This document shows, in pieces, positions 1 through 5,533 of a DNA stretch of 5,533 bases. The notes beneath the pieces were generated by a model that saw only the letters and a list, made by a program, of their open reading frames with translations, ran no database searches and was not told the origin of the DNA. This DNA comes from Fimbriimonadaceae bacterium (lineage in GTDB: Bacteria; Armatimonadota; Fimbriimonadia; Fimbriimonadales; Fimbriimonadaceae): contig JADZBW010000151.1 in assembly GCA_020851885.1 (NCBI GenBank), forward strand, positions 1-5,533, given 5' to 3'. Position 1 is the first letter of the stretch, and each line of letters begins with the position of its first letter. The position numbers and the translations under genes are program-made.

Positions 1-2460
1 CAACGCAACATCGGCAACCGTCATCCCATAGTTAGCCAATTTCGCCCGGTTGGGAGTGAGCCTCAGTTCAGGCTTACCTGGCTTGGACGAAATGTCGGCG
101 TTGATGACGCCCTTGATCGCACCCGAGTCCAGCCTTCGCTTGATTGCCGCCGCCGCATCGATAGCGAGGATGCGTTCTTCCGATGCGAAGGACATTTGGA
201 TGGGAGCGCCAAAGCCCTGGCCGTTATTTGCGGCAACCTTGATTGTCGCGCCCGGAATTCGACCGATCATTTCGACCAGGTCGGCGGCGACCGCCTGGTC
301 ACCCCGCGTTCGCAGCTTGACCCCGGGTTTGTTTCCAATCAGGGCCTTCTTGTCATACAAGGAGACCGTGATACGGGCGTACTGAGCGCCTTGGTTGCTC
401 GTATCGCCGAAACCTCCAGAGCCAAGAGTTCCCACCTGACTCAAGACATACTTCGCATCAGGGTGCTTTTGGGCGATGGCTTCTACCCGATCGACCACGC
501 GTTGGGTACGCGCCAAGCTCGATCCGGGAGGAAGCTGCACGTCGATCTGGACTTGTCCACCATCGCTTTGTGGGAAGAACTGGAATTTGAAGACCGCCTC
601 TTTCTTCCAACTGGCGTACATCGAACCCGTGATGGCGGCCGCCGGGAACACGAGCCCAAAGAGGATCCCGCCGAAAATGTGCACCGGTCGGAACGTCTTT
701 CGGATCAAGTTGACCACGAGGACGATCACCCCGATCACGATCGAAACCATCATCAAGGGTTGTCCGACCTTTGCGGCGGCAGCGGCATTGGGCATGAAAC
801 TCCCGCCAATGAACATGAACACGCCGAACAAGACCACGTTGCCCGAAATGAACACGAACCACCGATGAGCGAGCGCCCATTCCAGGATTCGACGGTAGAA
901 GTTCTCGAACTTACCGAAGAGTCGCTCGAATCCTCGGGCGAAACCCCCTGCCGGATGCTCGACGTCCTCCCCCTTTCGATACCATCGGCTTGCCAGCATG
1001 GGCGTCACCACGAAGGACACAAAGAGCGAGAAGATGACGCAGGCCGCAAAGGAGAATGCCAAGGGTCGGAAGAACTCGCCGACGATTCCACCCATGAATC
1101 CAATAGGCAGGAAGACCACGACGTCGGCCATCGTGATCGCGATCGCCGCCAAGCCGATCTCGCCGCGACCGTTGCGCGCCGCGTCCTGGGGGTCCTCACC
1201 CATTTTCAGATGCCGATAGATGTTTTCAAGAACGACGATCGCGTCATCGACCAACACGCCAACGGCCAAAGACACCGCCAGGAGCGTCATGTTGTTGAGG
1301 GTGAAGCCCATCAGCTTCATGGCGATGAACGTCGCGAAGATACAGAGGGGGATCGCAATGGCCACGATCAACATGCCCCGGAAATTGTGAAGAAATAGGT
1401 AAACGATTCCCGTCACAAGCATGATGCCCAGGAAGATCGAGATCTTCAGGTCTTCAAGGGAGCTTTCGATCTGCGTCGCCTGGTCGAACGTTTTCGTAAA
1501 CGTCAGACCGTACTGCTTGCTCATCTGGTCGGCCAGCGCTTCGGCGGCCTTTGAGATCTGGACGGCATTGCCCTCCTTCGTCTTCTGAACGACCAAGACG
1601 ATCGAGTCTTCGCCCGCCAGTCGCGAGTAACGACGCCGCTCGACCGACGTATCGACGATCGTCGCCACGTCGGATAGCTTGACCATTTTCGGCTGGGAGT
1701 CCATTCTCTGCTGGTCCCGCACCGTGATCACCGTTTCGAGAATGTCCTCGACTTTCTTATAGGCGGCGGGGACGCGAACCGACACTTCCTGATCGCCCTG
1801 GACAATTCTTCCCGAAGGTAGGTCCTGTGAGCTATTGCGGACGGCGTTCAGGACATCGCTGGCGCTAATGCCATAGGCGGCCAAGCGGTCAGGCCGAATC
1901 TGAACCTGCACTTCGCGTTCGTCGCCACCGGTCACGGAGGCGGAGCCAACGCCCGGAAGCTGGGCGAATTTGTCCGCGAGGACGTTATCCGCCATGTCCC
2001 GGAGTTCTTGACCGGTCATTCGCTTGCTGCTTAGCGAGTAGAACAAAACGGGCTGGCTGCCTGCATCCAGCTTGGTGATCGTCGGCTTCTGCGCGTCGTC
2101 TGGCAATGCGTTGGCCACTTGGTCGACCTTGGAGCGAATGTCGTTCAGCGCGGCATCGATGTTGGTGCCAAGCTCCAGAGAAACCGTGACGCTGGAAATG
2201 CCTTCTTGGGAAGAACTGGTGACTTCACGAAGTCCGTTGACTCCAGAAACGGCCTCTTCCAACTTACGTGAAACTAACTCAGCAACCTCTTCCGGGCCGG
2301 CACCGGGATAGACGGTCAGAATGGTGACCACTCCGAACGAGACGTCGGGGTTCTGCTCGACGCGCATGCTCTTGATGGCAATGTTGCCCATCAAGAGGGC
2401 GGCGAGCATCAGCATCAGGACGAAGACCGGACGCTGAATGGCGATCTTTGTCAATCCCAC
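1..2460 (-). CDS. RND efflux permease, HAE1/AcrB-like (partial, C-terminus outside window)
   Basis: Inner-membrane proton/substrate antiporter of a tripartite efflux pump. The frame is open for 820 codons from a GTG at 2460 to the left edge; family members are usually about 1,030-1,100 residues, so the second half of the C-terminal porter domain and the last helices are missing. The start is backed by AAGGAG 8 bases upstream and a typical N-terminus (IQRPVF at 8-13, then TM1 at about 12-30). Residues 31-337 are the first periplasmic porter/docking loop. TM2-TM6 lie near 338-357, 362-383, 391-411, 435-457 and 466-488. TM4 carries GVLVDDAIVVLEN, with D405 and D406 matching the proton-relay aspartates D407/D408 of AcrB, which favours a drug/hydrophobe pump over a heavy-metal one. 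TM7 is about 532-552. Residues 568-615 look like two additional helices before the second periplasmic loop (FFPQSDGGQ at 628-636). Substrate unknown. It is the last of four co-directional genes seen here. Confidence 0.95.
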   Translation of the reverse strand, partial: MGLTKIAIQRPVFVLMLMLAALLMGNIAIKSMRVEQNPDVSFGVVTILTVYPGAGPEEVAELVSRKLEEAVSGVNGLREVTSSSQEGISSVTVSLELGTNIDAALNDIRSKVDQVANALPDDAQKPTITKLDAGSQPVLFYSLSSKRMTGQELRDMADNVLADKFAQLPGVGSASVTGGDEREVQVQIRPDRLAAYGISASDVLNAVRNSSQDLPSGRIVQGDQEVSVRVPAAYKKVEDILETVITVRDQQRMDSQPKMVKLSDVATIVDTSVERRRYSRLAGEDSIVLVVQKTKEGNAVQISKAAEALADQMSKQYGLTFTKTFDQATQIESSLEDLKISIFLGIMLVTGIVYLFLHNFRGMLIVAIAIPLCIFATFIAMKLMGFTLNNMTLLAVSLAVGVLVDDAIVVLENIYRHLKMGEDPQDAARNGRGEIGLAAIAITMADVVVFLPIGFMGGIVGEFFRPLAFSFAACVIFSLFVSFVVTPMLASRWYRKGEDVEHPAGGFARGFERLFGKFENFYRRILEWALAHRWFVFISGNVVLFGVFMFIGGSFMPNAAAAAKVGQPLMMVSIVIGVIVLVVNLIRKTFRPVHIFGGILFGLVFPAAAITGSMYASWKKEAVFKFQFFPQSDGGQVQIDVQLPPGSSLARTQRVVDRVEAIAQKHPDAKYVLSQVGTLGSGGFGDTSNQGAQYARITVSLYDKKALIGNKPGVKLRTRGDQAVAADLVEMIGRIPGATIKVAANNGQGFGAPIQMSFASEERILAIDAAAAIKRRLDSGAIKGVINADISSKPGKPELRLTPNRAKLANYGMTVADVAL
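601..804 (-). other. Probable inserted transmembrane hairpin in the RND permease
   Basis: This covers residues 553-620 of the permease. In AcrB-type pumps TM7 leads almost directly into the second periplasmic loop through a motif like FxPxxDxGQ. Here TM7 (532-552) is followed by GSFMPN and an Ala-rich linker, then a hydrophobic stretch at 568-586, a short basic turn (R587, K588, R591), and another hydrophobic stretch at 592-615. Only then does the expected motif FFPQSDGGQ appear at 628-636. A basic turn between the two helices fits the positive-inside rule, and two extra crossings keep the overall topology. The helices were assigned by eye. Confidence 0.75.
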
Positions 2461-2463
2461 GGG

Positions 2464-3963
2464 TTAAGCTCCTTCCGTCTTGGGTTTGTCACCCTCGAGT
2501 TTGATCTTCGATCCGTCATCGAGCGAATTCTGGCCCGCCACAATGACCCGCTGGTTTGCGGACAGGCCTTCGACCTGTATGACGCCGTCGGTCTTGAGGC
2601 CGGTGGTTACCGGGACGGCCTTGGCGATTGCTCCATCGACGATGAAGACGACGTCCTTTCCGTTGCGCTTCACGATCGAGGTGACCGGAACCGTCGCCGC
2701 ATTGGGCACGGTACGCAGGGTGATCATGCCGGTAGCGTACATTCCGGGTTTCAGAGCCGCTGTATCACCCGTGAAGGCGATACGCACGTGGAAGAGTCGT
2801 CCAACGGATTCGCCGGTCGGGCTGATTGCCTTCACGACCCCAGAGAAGGTCATTTCATTCAAAGCGGAGACCTTGATCGCCACGATGGCCCCTTTAGCGA
2901 CCTTCTCGATGTTGGTCTCCGGAACCTCGCCTTCGAAGTAGCTGCCTTCCCTGCCAACGATGCGGGCCACCGGAGTGCCCGGGCCCACAACCGCGCCGGG
3001 CTGGATGGGGTTGCCGGCGATCTTGCCCATGAACGGCGCTTTGATCACCGCTTCGGAGATCGCCTGGCGAGCAATGATGACCTGCGCTTGCGCCGATTGG
3101 AGCTGAGCCCGGGATGAGTTGACTTGGGCACGAGCGGCTAGCACCTGCTCGTTAAGATTGACATCGAGCGATTGCTGAGCCTGAGCATTCTTGAGGGACT
3201 CCTCCGCTTGCCTAACGGCCTCCCGCGCCACTTCGATATCTTCAGGCCGCGTGCCATTCGACAGGACCAGCTGCTGTTGGAGAGCCGCGTTGTAGGCGGC
3301 CAAAGACTGGTTGTAGACGTTTTGCGCCGCCTCCAGTTGAGTCCGGGCCACGGCGCCTTCTTCGACGAGCTTCGTGTATCGATCCAAGTCCTTTTGCGCC
3401 TTGTCGAGATTCGACTTGGCTTGTCGAACGGCCCATTCGGCCTGTACGCGATCTTCGGTGCGAGCGCCCTTGATGGCCTTGCCCAGCTGGGCTTTGGCGC
3501 TTCTCAACGCGGCTTCAGCCTGGCGAACTTGCGATGCCGTCTTCGTTGGCTGAATGCGGGCATTTTGGAGAGCCTGCGAAAGTGCCGCATTGGCGGATTG
3601 AGTCCCAGCAAGCGCCGTTTGAACACTCGCGAGCGCCTGGCTGAGCTGGGCATTCAAGGAGGTCGTATCCTGCACCGCGATCGTCTGACCTGGGGTCACC
3701 GGGTCGCCGTCTTTCACGAAGACCGAGACGATTCGACCGCTTTGCTTCGCCCCAATCTGGGTGTCTGAAGCCGTTGTGACCTGCCCCGTGATCTCGAGGT
3801 TCTCCGTAAGCGTCTGAAACCCAACTGGCTGGGCGGTGACCGTGACGACCGGGTCACTCACGAGCTCTTCAGTTCTCTTTGCCTGCTTCTGGGCCCCCCG
3901 ATCCACGCAGCCACCGGCCACCAGGACGACACCCGCCATGCCAATCAATGCAAATCTCCTCAA
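2464..3963 (-). CDS. Periplasmic adaptor (MFP/HlyD family) of the RND efflux pump, lipoprotein
   Basis: Bridges the RND permease and the TolC channel across the periplasm. 499 residues, long for the family (AcrA is 397). Start is TTG at 3963, chosen for the strong GGAGG 6 bases upstream and because it yields a good lipoprotein signal: MRRF, hydrophobic core, then VAGGC with the lipidated Cys at 19. Order of domains: first lipoyl half about 69-99 (GAKQSGRIVSVFVKDGDPV), alpha-helical hairpin about 101-308, second lipoyl half about 305-337 (IKAPFMGKI), beta-barrel about 341-415 (ending KPGMYATG), membrane-proximal domain about 416-490. The hairpin tip near 203 has R195 and L199 of the RLS channel-contact motif, with Ala at 206 where AcrA has Ser. 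The hairpin contains a duplicated GxRxED...AVRQA segment at 166-190 and 237-261. It overlaps the channel gene by 4 bases. Val20 follows the Cys, so there is no Asp at +2; retention in the inner membrane is assumed from function. Confidence 0.96.
   Translation of the reverse strand: MRRFALIGMAGVVLVAGGCVDRGAQKQAKRTEELVSDPVVTVTAQPVGFQTLTENLEITGQVTTASDTQIGAKQSGRIVSVFVKDGDPVTPGQTIAVQDTTSLNAQLSQALASVQTALAGTQSANAALSQALQNARIQPTKTASQVRQAEAALRSAKAQLGKAIKGARTEDRVQAEWAVRQAKSNLDKAQKDLDRYTKLVEEGAVARTQLEAAQNVYNQSLAAYNAALQQQLVLSNGTRPEDIEVAREAVRQAEESLKNAQAQQSLDVNLNEQVLAARAQVNSSRAQLQSAQAQVIIARQAISEAVIKAPFMGKIAGNPIQPGAVVGPGTPVARIVGREGSYFEGEVPETNIEKVAKGAIVAIKVSALNEMTFSGVVKAISPTGESVGRLFHVRIAFTGDTAALKPGMYATGMITLRTVPNAATVPVTSIVKRNGKDVVFIVDGAIAKAVPVTTGLKTDGVIQVEGLSANQRVIVAGQNSLDDGSKIKLEGDKPKTEGA
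2469..2474 (-). promoter_or_regulatory. Shine-Dalgarno site for the RND permease GTG start
   Basis: AAGGAG on the minus strand ends 8 bases before the GTG at 2460 and lies within the last codons of the adaptor gene. The adaptor stop codon TAA (2466-2464) falls between this site and the GTG, so ribosomes ending the adaptor can restart on the permease. This site decides the GTG start. Confidence 0.8.
3181..3255 (-). repeat. Adaptor hairpin repeat, copy B (residues 237-261)
   Basis: Protein-level internal repeat in the second arm of the adaptor hairpin. It starts GTRPED and continues with A, AVRQA, L and AQ at the same spacing as copy A 71 residues earlier. By eye about 13 of 25 aligned residues are identical. 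Copy A is at 3394-3468. The similarity is at protein level; whether it reflects true duplication or convergent coiled-coil sequence is not settled. Confidence 0.6.
3394..3468 (-). repeat. Adaptor hairpin repeat, copy A (residues 166-190)
   Basis: First copy of the internal repeat. It starts GARTED and carries A175, AVRQA at 178-182, L186 and AQ at 189-190. It lies in the first arm, leading toward the hairpin tip at about residue 203. GxRPED-type starts of helices are common in HlyD-like adaptors, so finding one copy is ordinary; two copies in opposite arms is less so. Confidence 0.6.
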
Positions 3964-5258
3964 TTCCTTCCTCCAATCGCTTGCTGCAACTCATCGGATC
4001 CAACGGCTCTCTGCAACTCAGAATATGCCGTCCAGTAGTCATATCTCGCCAAAACCAGGCTGTTGCGGGCCTGCGTTAACTGCGTCAAGGCGTCGGTGAT
4101 TTCAATCGTGATGCCCGCCCCTTCCGCAAGCCTCACTTTTGCGATTCGATAATTCTCTTCGGCGGAGGCCGTCTGGCGCTTGGCGACATCCAGTCTCGCC
4201 TTTGAATTCGACATGTTGGTCATCGCCTGTCGGACCTCAAGCGAGATGCCAAGGCGCACCTGTTCCAATTGAGTCTTCGCCGACTCCTCGTCCTGGCGGG
4301 CTTGCTTGACTTGGGCACGGGTAACTCCGGAGTCGAAGATCGGGAAGTTCAAGGTCAAGGTACCGGTGGTCGATTCATCTCGCGAACTGAAACCTTTCGC
4401 ATCGATGTTTCGCAGGTAGTTGATCGCGAGATTCAACGAAGGGTTCTGTCCCCGCTCGGTCGCCTGTCGAATATAGGCGAGGGCAAGCTGGGTCTTCTCC
4501 AATGCCTTGGCCTCTGGCCGGACCTTCTGAGCCGCCCCATCGATCGTCGACGGATCGACCGAGGGCATTGCCGGCAGATTGTCCACGTGAACCGTTTGAA
4601 AATCAGTCTCGATCGGTCTCCCCCGCGCATTATTGAGGACTTGCTTTGAGAGGTTCACCTGATTTTGCGCAGTCAACAAATCGGATTGCGTCTGCGCAAC
4701 CTGGGCTTCGATTCGAATGACGTCGATCTTCGCCTTGGTTCCCTGCTCCAGTTCAACTTTGACGTTCTTCAGTCGCTCTTCGGCTTCTTGAACGGCCAGC
4801 TTCGCAACCCCCACCTGATCTTCCGCACGGAGGATGTTCAAGTAAGACCTTCGAACGTTTAGCTTCACATCGTTTCGGGTGGCATTGAGAGTTTCTTCAC
4901 TGGCCACCAGATTCGCCTTCGAAGCCTGAACGATTCGACCGACGTTCCCGGAGATATCGATGGGGAGTTGCAGACTGGCGGCGACGTTTTTCGCATCGAT
5001 CGGCTGGGTCACGATGGTGGCGCTGCCAAAGTTGGCCGTGGACTCTTTGTCGTACCTCGTATAGGTCCCGCTAATGGCAACACGCGGACCAAGTTGGCCT
5101 TCGTTCTCATGAATCTTCTGGCGATTCTTTTCGATGACCGCCTTCTGCTGTCGAATGCTGAATGCGTTCTGGACGGCGATGGATACCGCGTCATCCAACG
5201 AGAGCGGTGCGTTGCCCTGCAGGATGGCCAGGGATGCGAATGGGATAAGGAACATCAT
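3960..5258 (-). CDS. TolC-family outer-membrane efflux channel
   Basis: Forms the outer-membrane barrel and periplasmic tunnel through which the pump expels substrates; works as a trimer docked to the adaptor. 432 residues, normal for the family. It shows the two tandem OEP repeats. Repeat one begins LSLDDAVSIAVQNA (19-32), with strand segments around 58-69 and 91-101, then long helices to about 210. Repeat two begins near 243, with NPSLNLAINYLRN (272-284), the hallmark PIFDSGVTRAQVKQA (306-320), and the closing helix pattern EGAGITIEITDAL..L..A......ARYDY...YSELQRAVG (379-420). The N-terminus is a short hydrophobic signal with likely cleavage after Ala17; it has no Cys, so it is not a lipoprotein. 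The start is fixed: an in-frame TAA lies ten codons upstream with no other start codon between, and GGAGG sits 10 bases before ATG 5258. A second ATG follows at once at 5255. It overlaps abrB by 4 bases (ATGA). Confidence 0.96.
   Translation of the reverse strand: MMFLIPFASLAILQGNAPLSLDDAVSIAVQNAFSIRQQKAVIEKNRQKIHENEGQLGPRVAISGTYTRYDKESTANFGSATIVTQPIDAKNVAASLQLPIDISGNVGRIVQASKANLVASEETLNATRNDVKLNVRRSYLNILRAEDQVGVAKLAVQEAEERLKNVKVELEQGTKAKIDVIRIEAQVAQTQSDLLTAQNQVNLSKQVLNNARGRPIETDFQTVHVDNLPAMPSVDPSTIDGAAQKVRPEAKALEKTQLALAYIRQATERGQNPSLNLAINYLRNIDAKGFSSRDESTTGTLTLNFPIFDSGVTRAQVKQARQDEESAKTQLEQVRLGISLEVRQAMTNMSNSKARLDVAKRQTASAEENYRIAKVRLAEGAGITIEITDALTQLTQARNSLVLARYDYWTAYSELQRAVGSDELQQAIGGRN
3966..3974 (-). 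promoter_or_regulatory. Shine-Dalgarno site deciding the TTG start of the adaptor
   Basis: GGAGGAAGG on the minus strand, lying inside the last codons of the TolC-family gene. Its GGAGG core ends 6 bases before the TTG at 3963. The quality and spacing of this site make the rare TTG start convincing; the next ATG in frame (residue 9) would cut the signal peptide in half. Confidence 0.85.
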
Positions 5259-5455
5259 GATGTTGCCGCCTCCGAGCTCTCCAGCTTATCGAGGGTCTGG
5301 ACGAACTCGTCGATAAACTCCCTTGCCGAGTCGATCTTGAAGAGCATCACTCCTGGGTGGACGGGATGGCGCATGACCATCAGTTTGTCGCCGGCCTGTA
5401 TACCAAATTCTTCTCTCGCTTCGGAAGGAATGACCACTTGGCCCCGTTCACCCAC
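5255..5455 (-). CDS. AbrB/MazE/SpoVT-type DNA-binding regulator, 5' end uncertain
   Basis: Small swapped-hairpin DNA-binding protein, expected to act as a dimer or tetramer at a promoter, probably that of this efflux operon (inference from position). The open frame is 66 residues from GTG 5455. The core GERGQVVIPSEAREEFGIQAGDKLMV (2-27) is the classic AbrB fold signature: GQVVIP strand, short helix, GDKL turn. It is followed by a Pro/His loop (HPVHPG, 30-35), a strand and a predicted C-terminal helix (43-60). The GTG has no Shine-Dalgarno and starts one codon after Thr of what is normally TVGERGQ, so it would trim the first strand. The frame continues upstream through one TAG (5461-5459) to ATG 5509, which has GAGAAG 5 bases before it. 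The gene may therefore be disrupted, recoded, or really start at GTG. Its stop codon TGA overlaps the tolC start. Confidence 0.85.
   Translation of the reverse strand: MGERGQVVIPSEAREEFGIQAGDKLMVMRHPVHPGVMLFKIDSAREFIDEFVQTLDKLESSEAATS
5269..5273 (-). promoter_or_regulatory. Shine-Dalgarno site for the TolC-family gene
   Basis: GGAGG on the minus strand within the last codons of the abrB-like gene, 10 bases before ATG 5258 (13 before the second ATG at 5255). The spacing favours the first ATG and the 4-base overlap with the preceding stop codon TGA. Confidence 0.7.
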
Positions 5456-5461
5456 GGTCTA

Positions 5462-5509
5462 TGAGCAGATAAAGCAGTCGGAAAGACAATGGTTACTTGG
5501 ATTTGACAT
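5462..5509 (-). other. In-frame upstream leader of the abrB-like gene, cut off by an amber codon
   Basis: Sixteen codons from ATG 5509 (MSNPSNHCLSDCFICS) are followed by TAG at 5461-5459, then Thr, then the GTG of the regulator, all in one frame. Upstream of this ATG the frame is closed by two TGA codons at the window edge. The peptide is Cys-rich (C8, C12, C15, with H7). Related AbrB proteins carry a variable leader, sometimes with a Cys pair, just before TVGERGQ (from memory), so this is best read as the original N-terminus. It could also be an independent short upstream peptide. Confidence 0.5.
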
Positions 5510-5514
5510 GGGAA

Positions 5515-5520
5515 CTTCTC
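5515..5520 (-). promoter_or_regulatory. Possible weak Shine-Dalgarno for ATG 5509
   Basis: GAGAAG on the minus strand, 5 bases before the ATG that opens the leader of the abrB-like gene. It is a partial match only, but better than anything in front of the GTG at 5455. Only 24 bases precede the ATG in the window, so no promoter can be judged. Confidence 0.35.
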
Positions 5521-5533
5521 AAGAAAATCATAC

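Noticed and set aside
601..804. Possibility that the extra segment in the permease is a frameshift artefact
   Set aside because: The permease frame is unbroken for 820 codons, and the segment encodes coherent hydrophobic helices in the same frame with normal family sequence on both sides.
458..880. A 140-codon open frame on the minus strand in another frame
   Set aside because: Lies in an alternative frame of the permease; Arg/Gly-rich frame-shadow composition, whereas the permease frame is continuous here.
196..1398. A 400-codon open frame on the plus strand
   Set aside because: It lies wholly antisense to the RND permease. Its product is rich in His, Asp, Glu, Arg and Gln without recognisable domains, as expected from reading hydrophobic membrane-protein codons backwards.
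2461..2463. A terminator or promoter between adaptor and permease
   Set aside because: The gap is three bases and contains only the tail of the ribosome-site spacer; there is no room for either.
3172..3768. A 198-codon open frame on the plus strand
   Set aside because: Antisense to the coiled-coil region of the adaptor; the Leu/Arg-rich product has no recognisable family and simply mirrors Ala/Gln-rich codons.
4269..4649. A 126-codon open frame on the plus strand
   Set aside because: Antisense to the TolC-family gene, no recognisable domain; the minus-strand protein has clear family motifs throughout.
5510..5533. Operon promoter or AbrB operator at the right edge
   Set aside because: Only 24 bases are available and no -10/-35 pair or inverted repeat can be supported.

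Overview
The window is one stretch of a densely packed minus-strand operon. In transcription order (right to left) it encodes a small AbrB/SpoVT-type DNA-binding protein, a TolC-family outer-membrane channel, a lipoprotein-type periplasmic adaptor (membrane fusion protein, MFP) and an RND efflux permease that runs off the left edge. An outer-membrane channel plus an RND pump means a diderm bacterium. The base composition looks moderately GC-rich. The protein style, with the AbrB leader gene, would fit Armatimonadota such as Fimbriimonadaceae, but that is an impression from memory and not shown here. No plus-strand gene is supported, and I see no RNA gene, mobile element, CRISPR array or terminator.

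Layout: 1-2460 holds the first 820 codons of the RND permease (5' part of the gene, start GTG at 2460, no stop inside the window). 2464-3963 is the adaptor (TTG start, strong Shine-Dalgarno inside the end of the channel gene). 3960-5258 is the TolC-like channel. 5255-5455 is the AbrB-type regulator as an open frame. A further 5' in-frame segment (5509-5462) is separated from it by one amber codon. 5510-5533 is too short to judge a promoter.

How the genes work together: permease, adaptor and channel together form a tripartite proton-driven efflux pump from inner membrane/periplasm to the outside. The junctions are a 4-base overlap (abrB/tolC), a 4-base overlap (tolC/MFP) and a 3-base gap (MFP/RND). 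This implies one transcript with translational coupling. The AbrB protein is the natural candidate for a local regulator, a place usually taken by TetR or MarR proteins.

The most notable points are a probable extra two-helix membrane hairpin inserted after TM7 of the RND permease, an in-frame TAG just before the conserved AbrB core behind a Cys-rich leader, and an unusually long, segmented coiled-coil hairpin in the adaptor. This looks like a variant of a known system and not a wholly new one.
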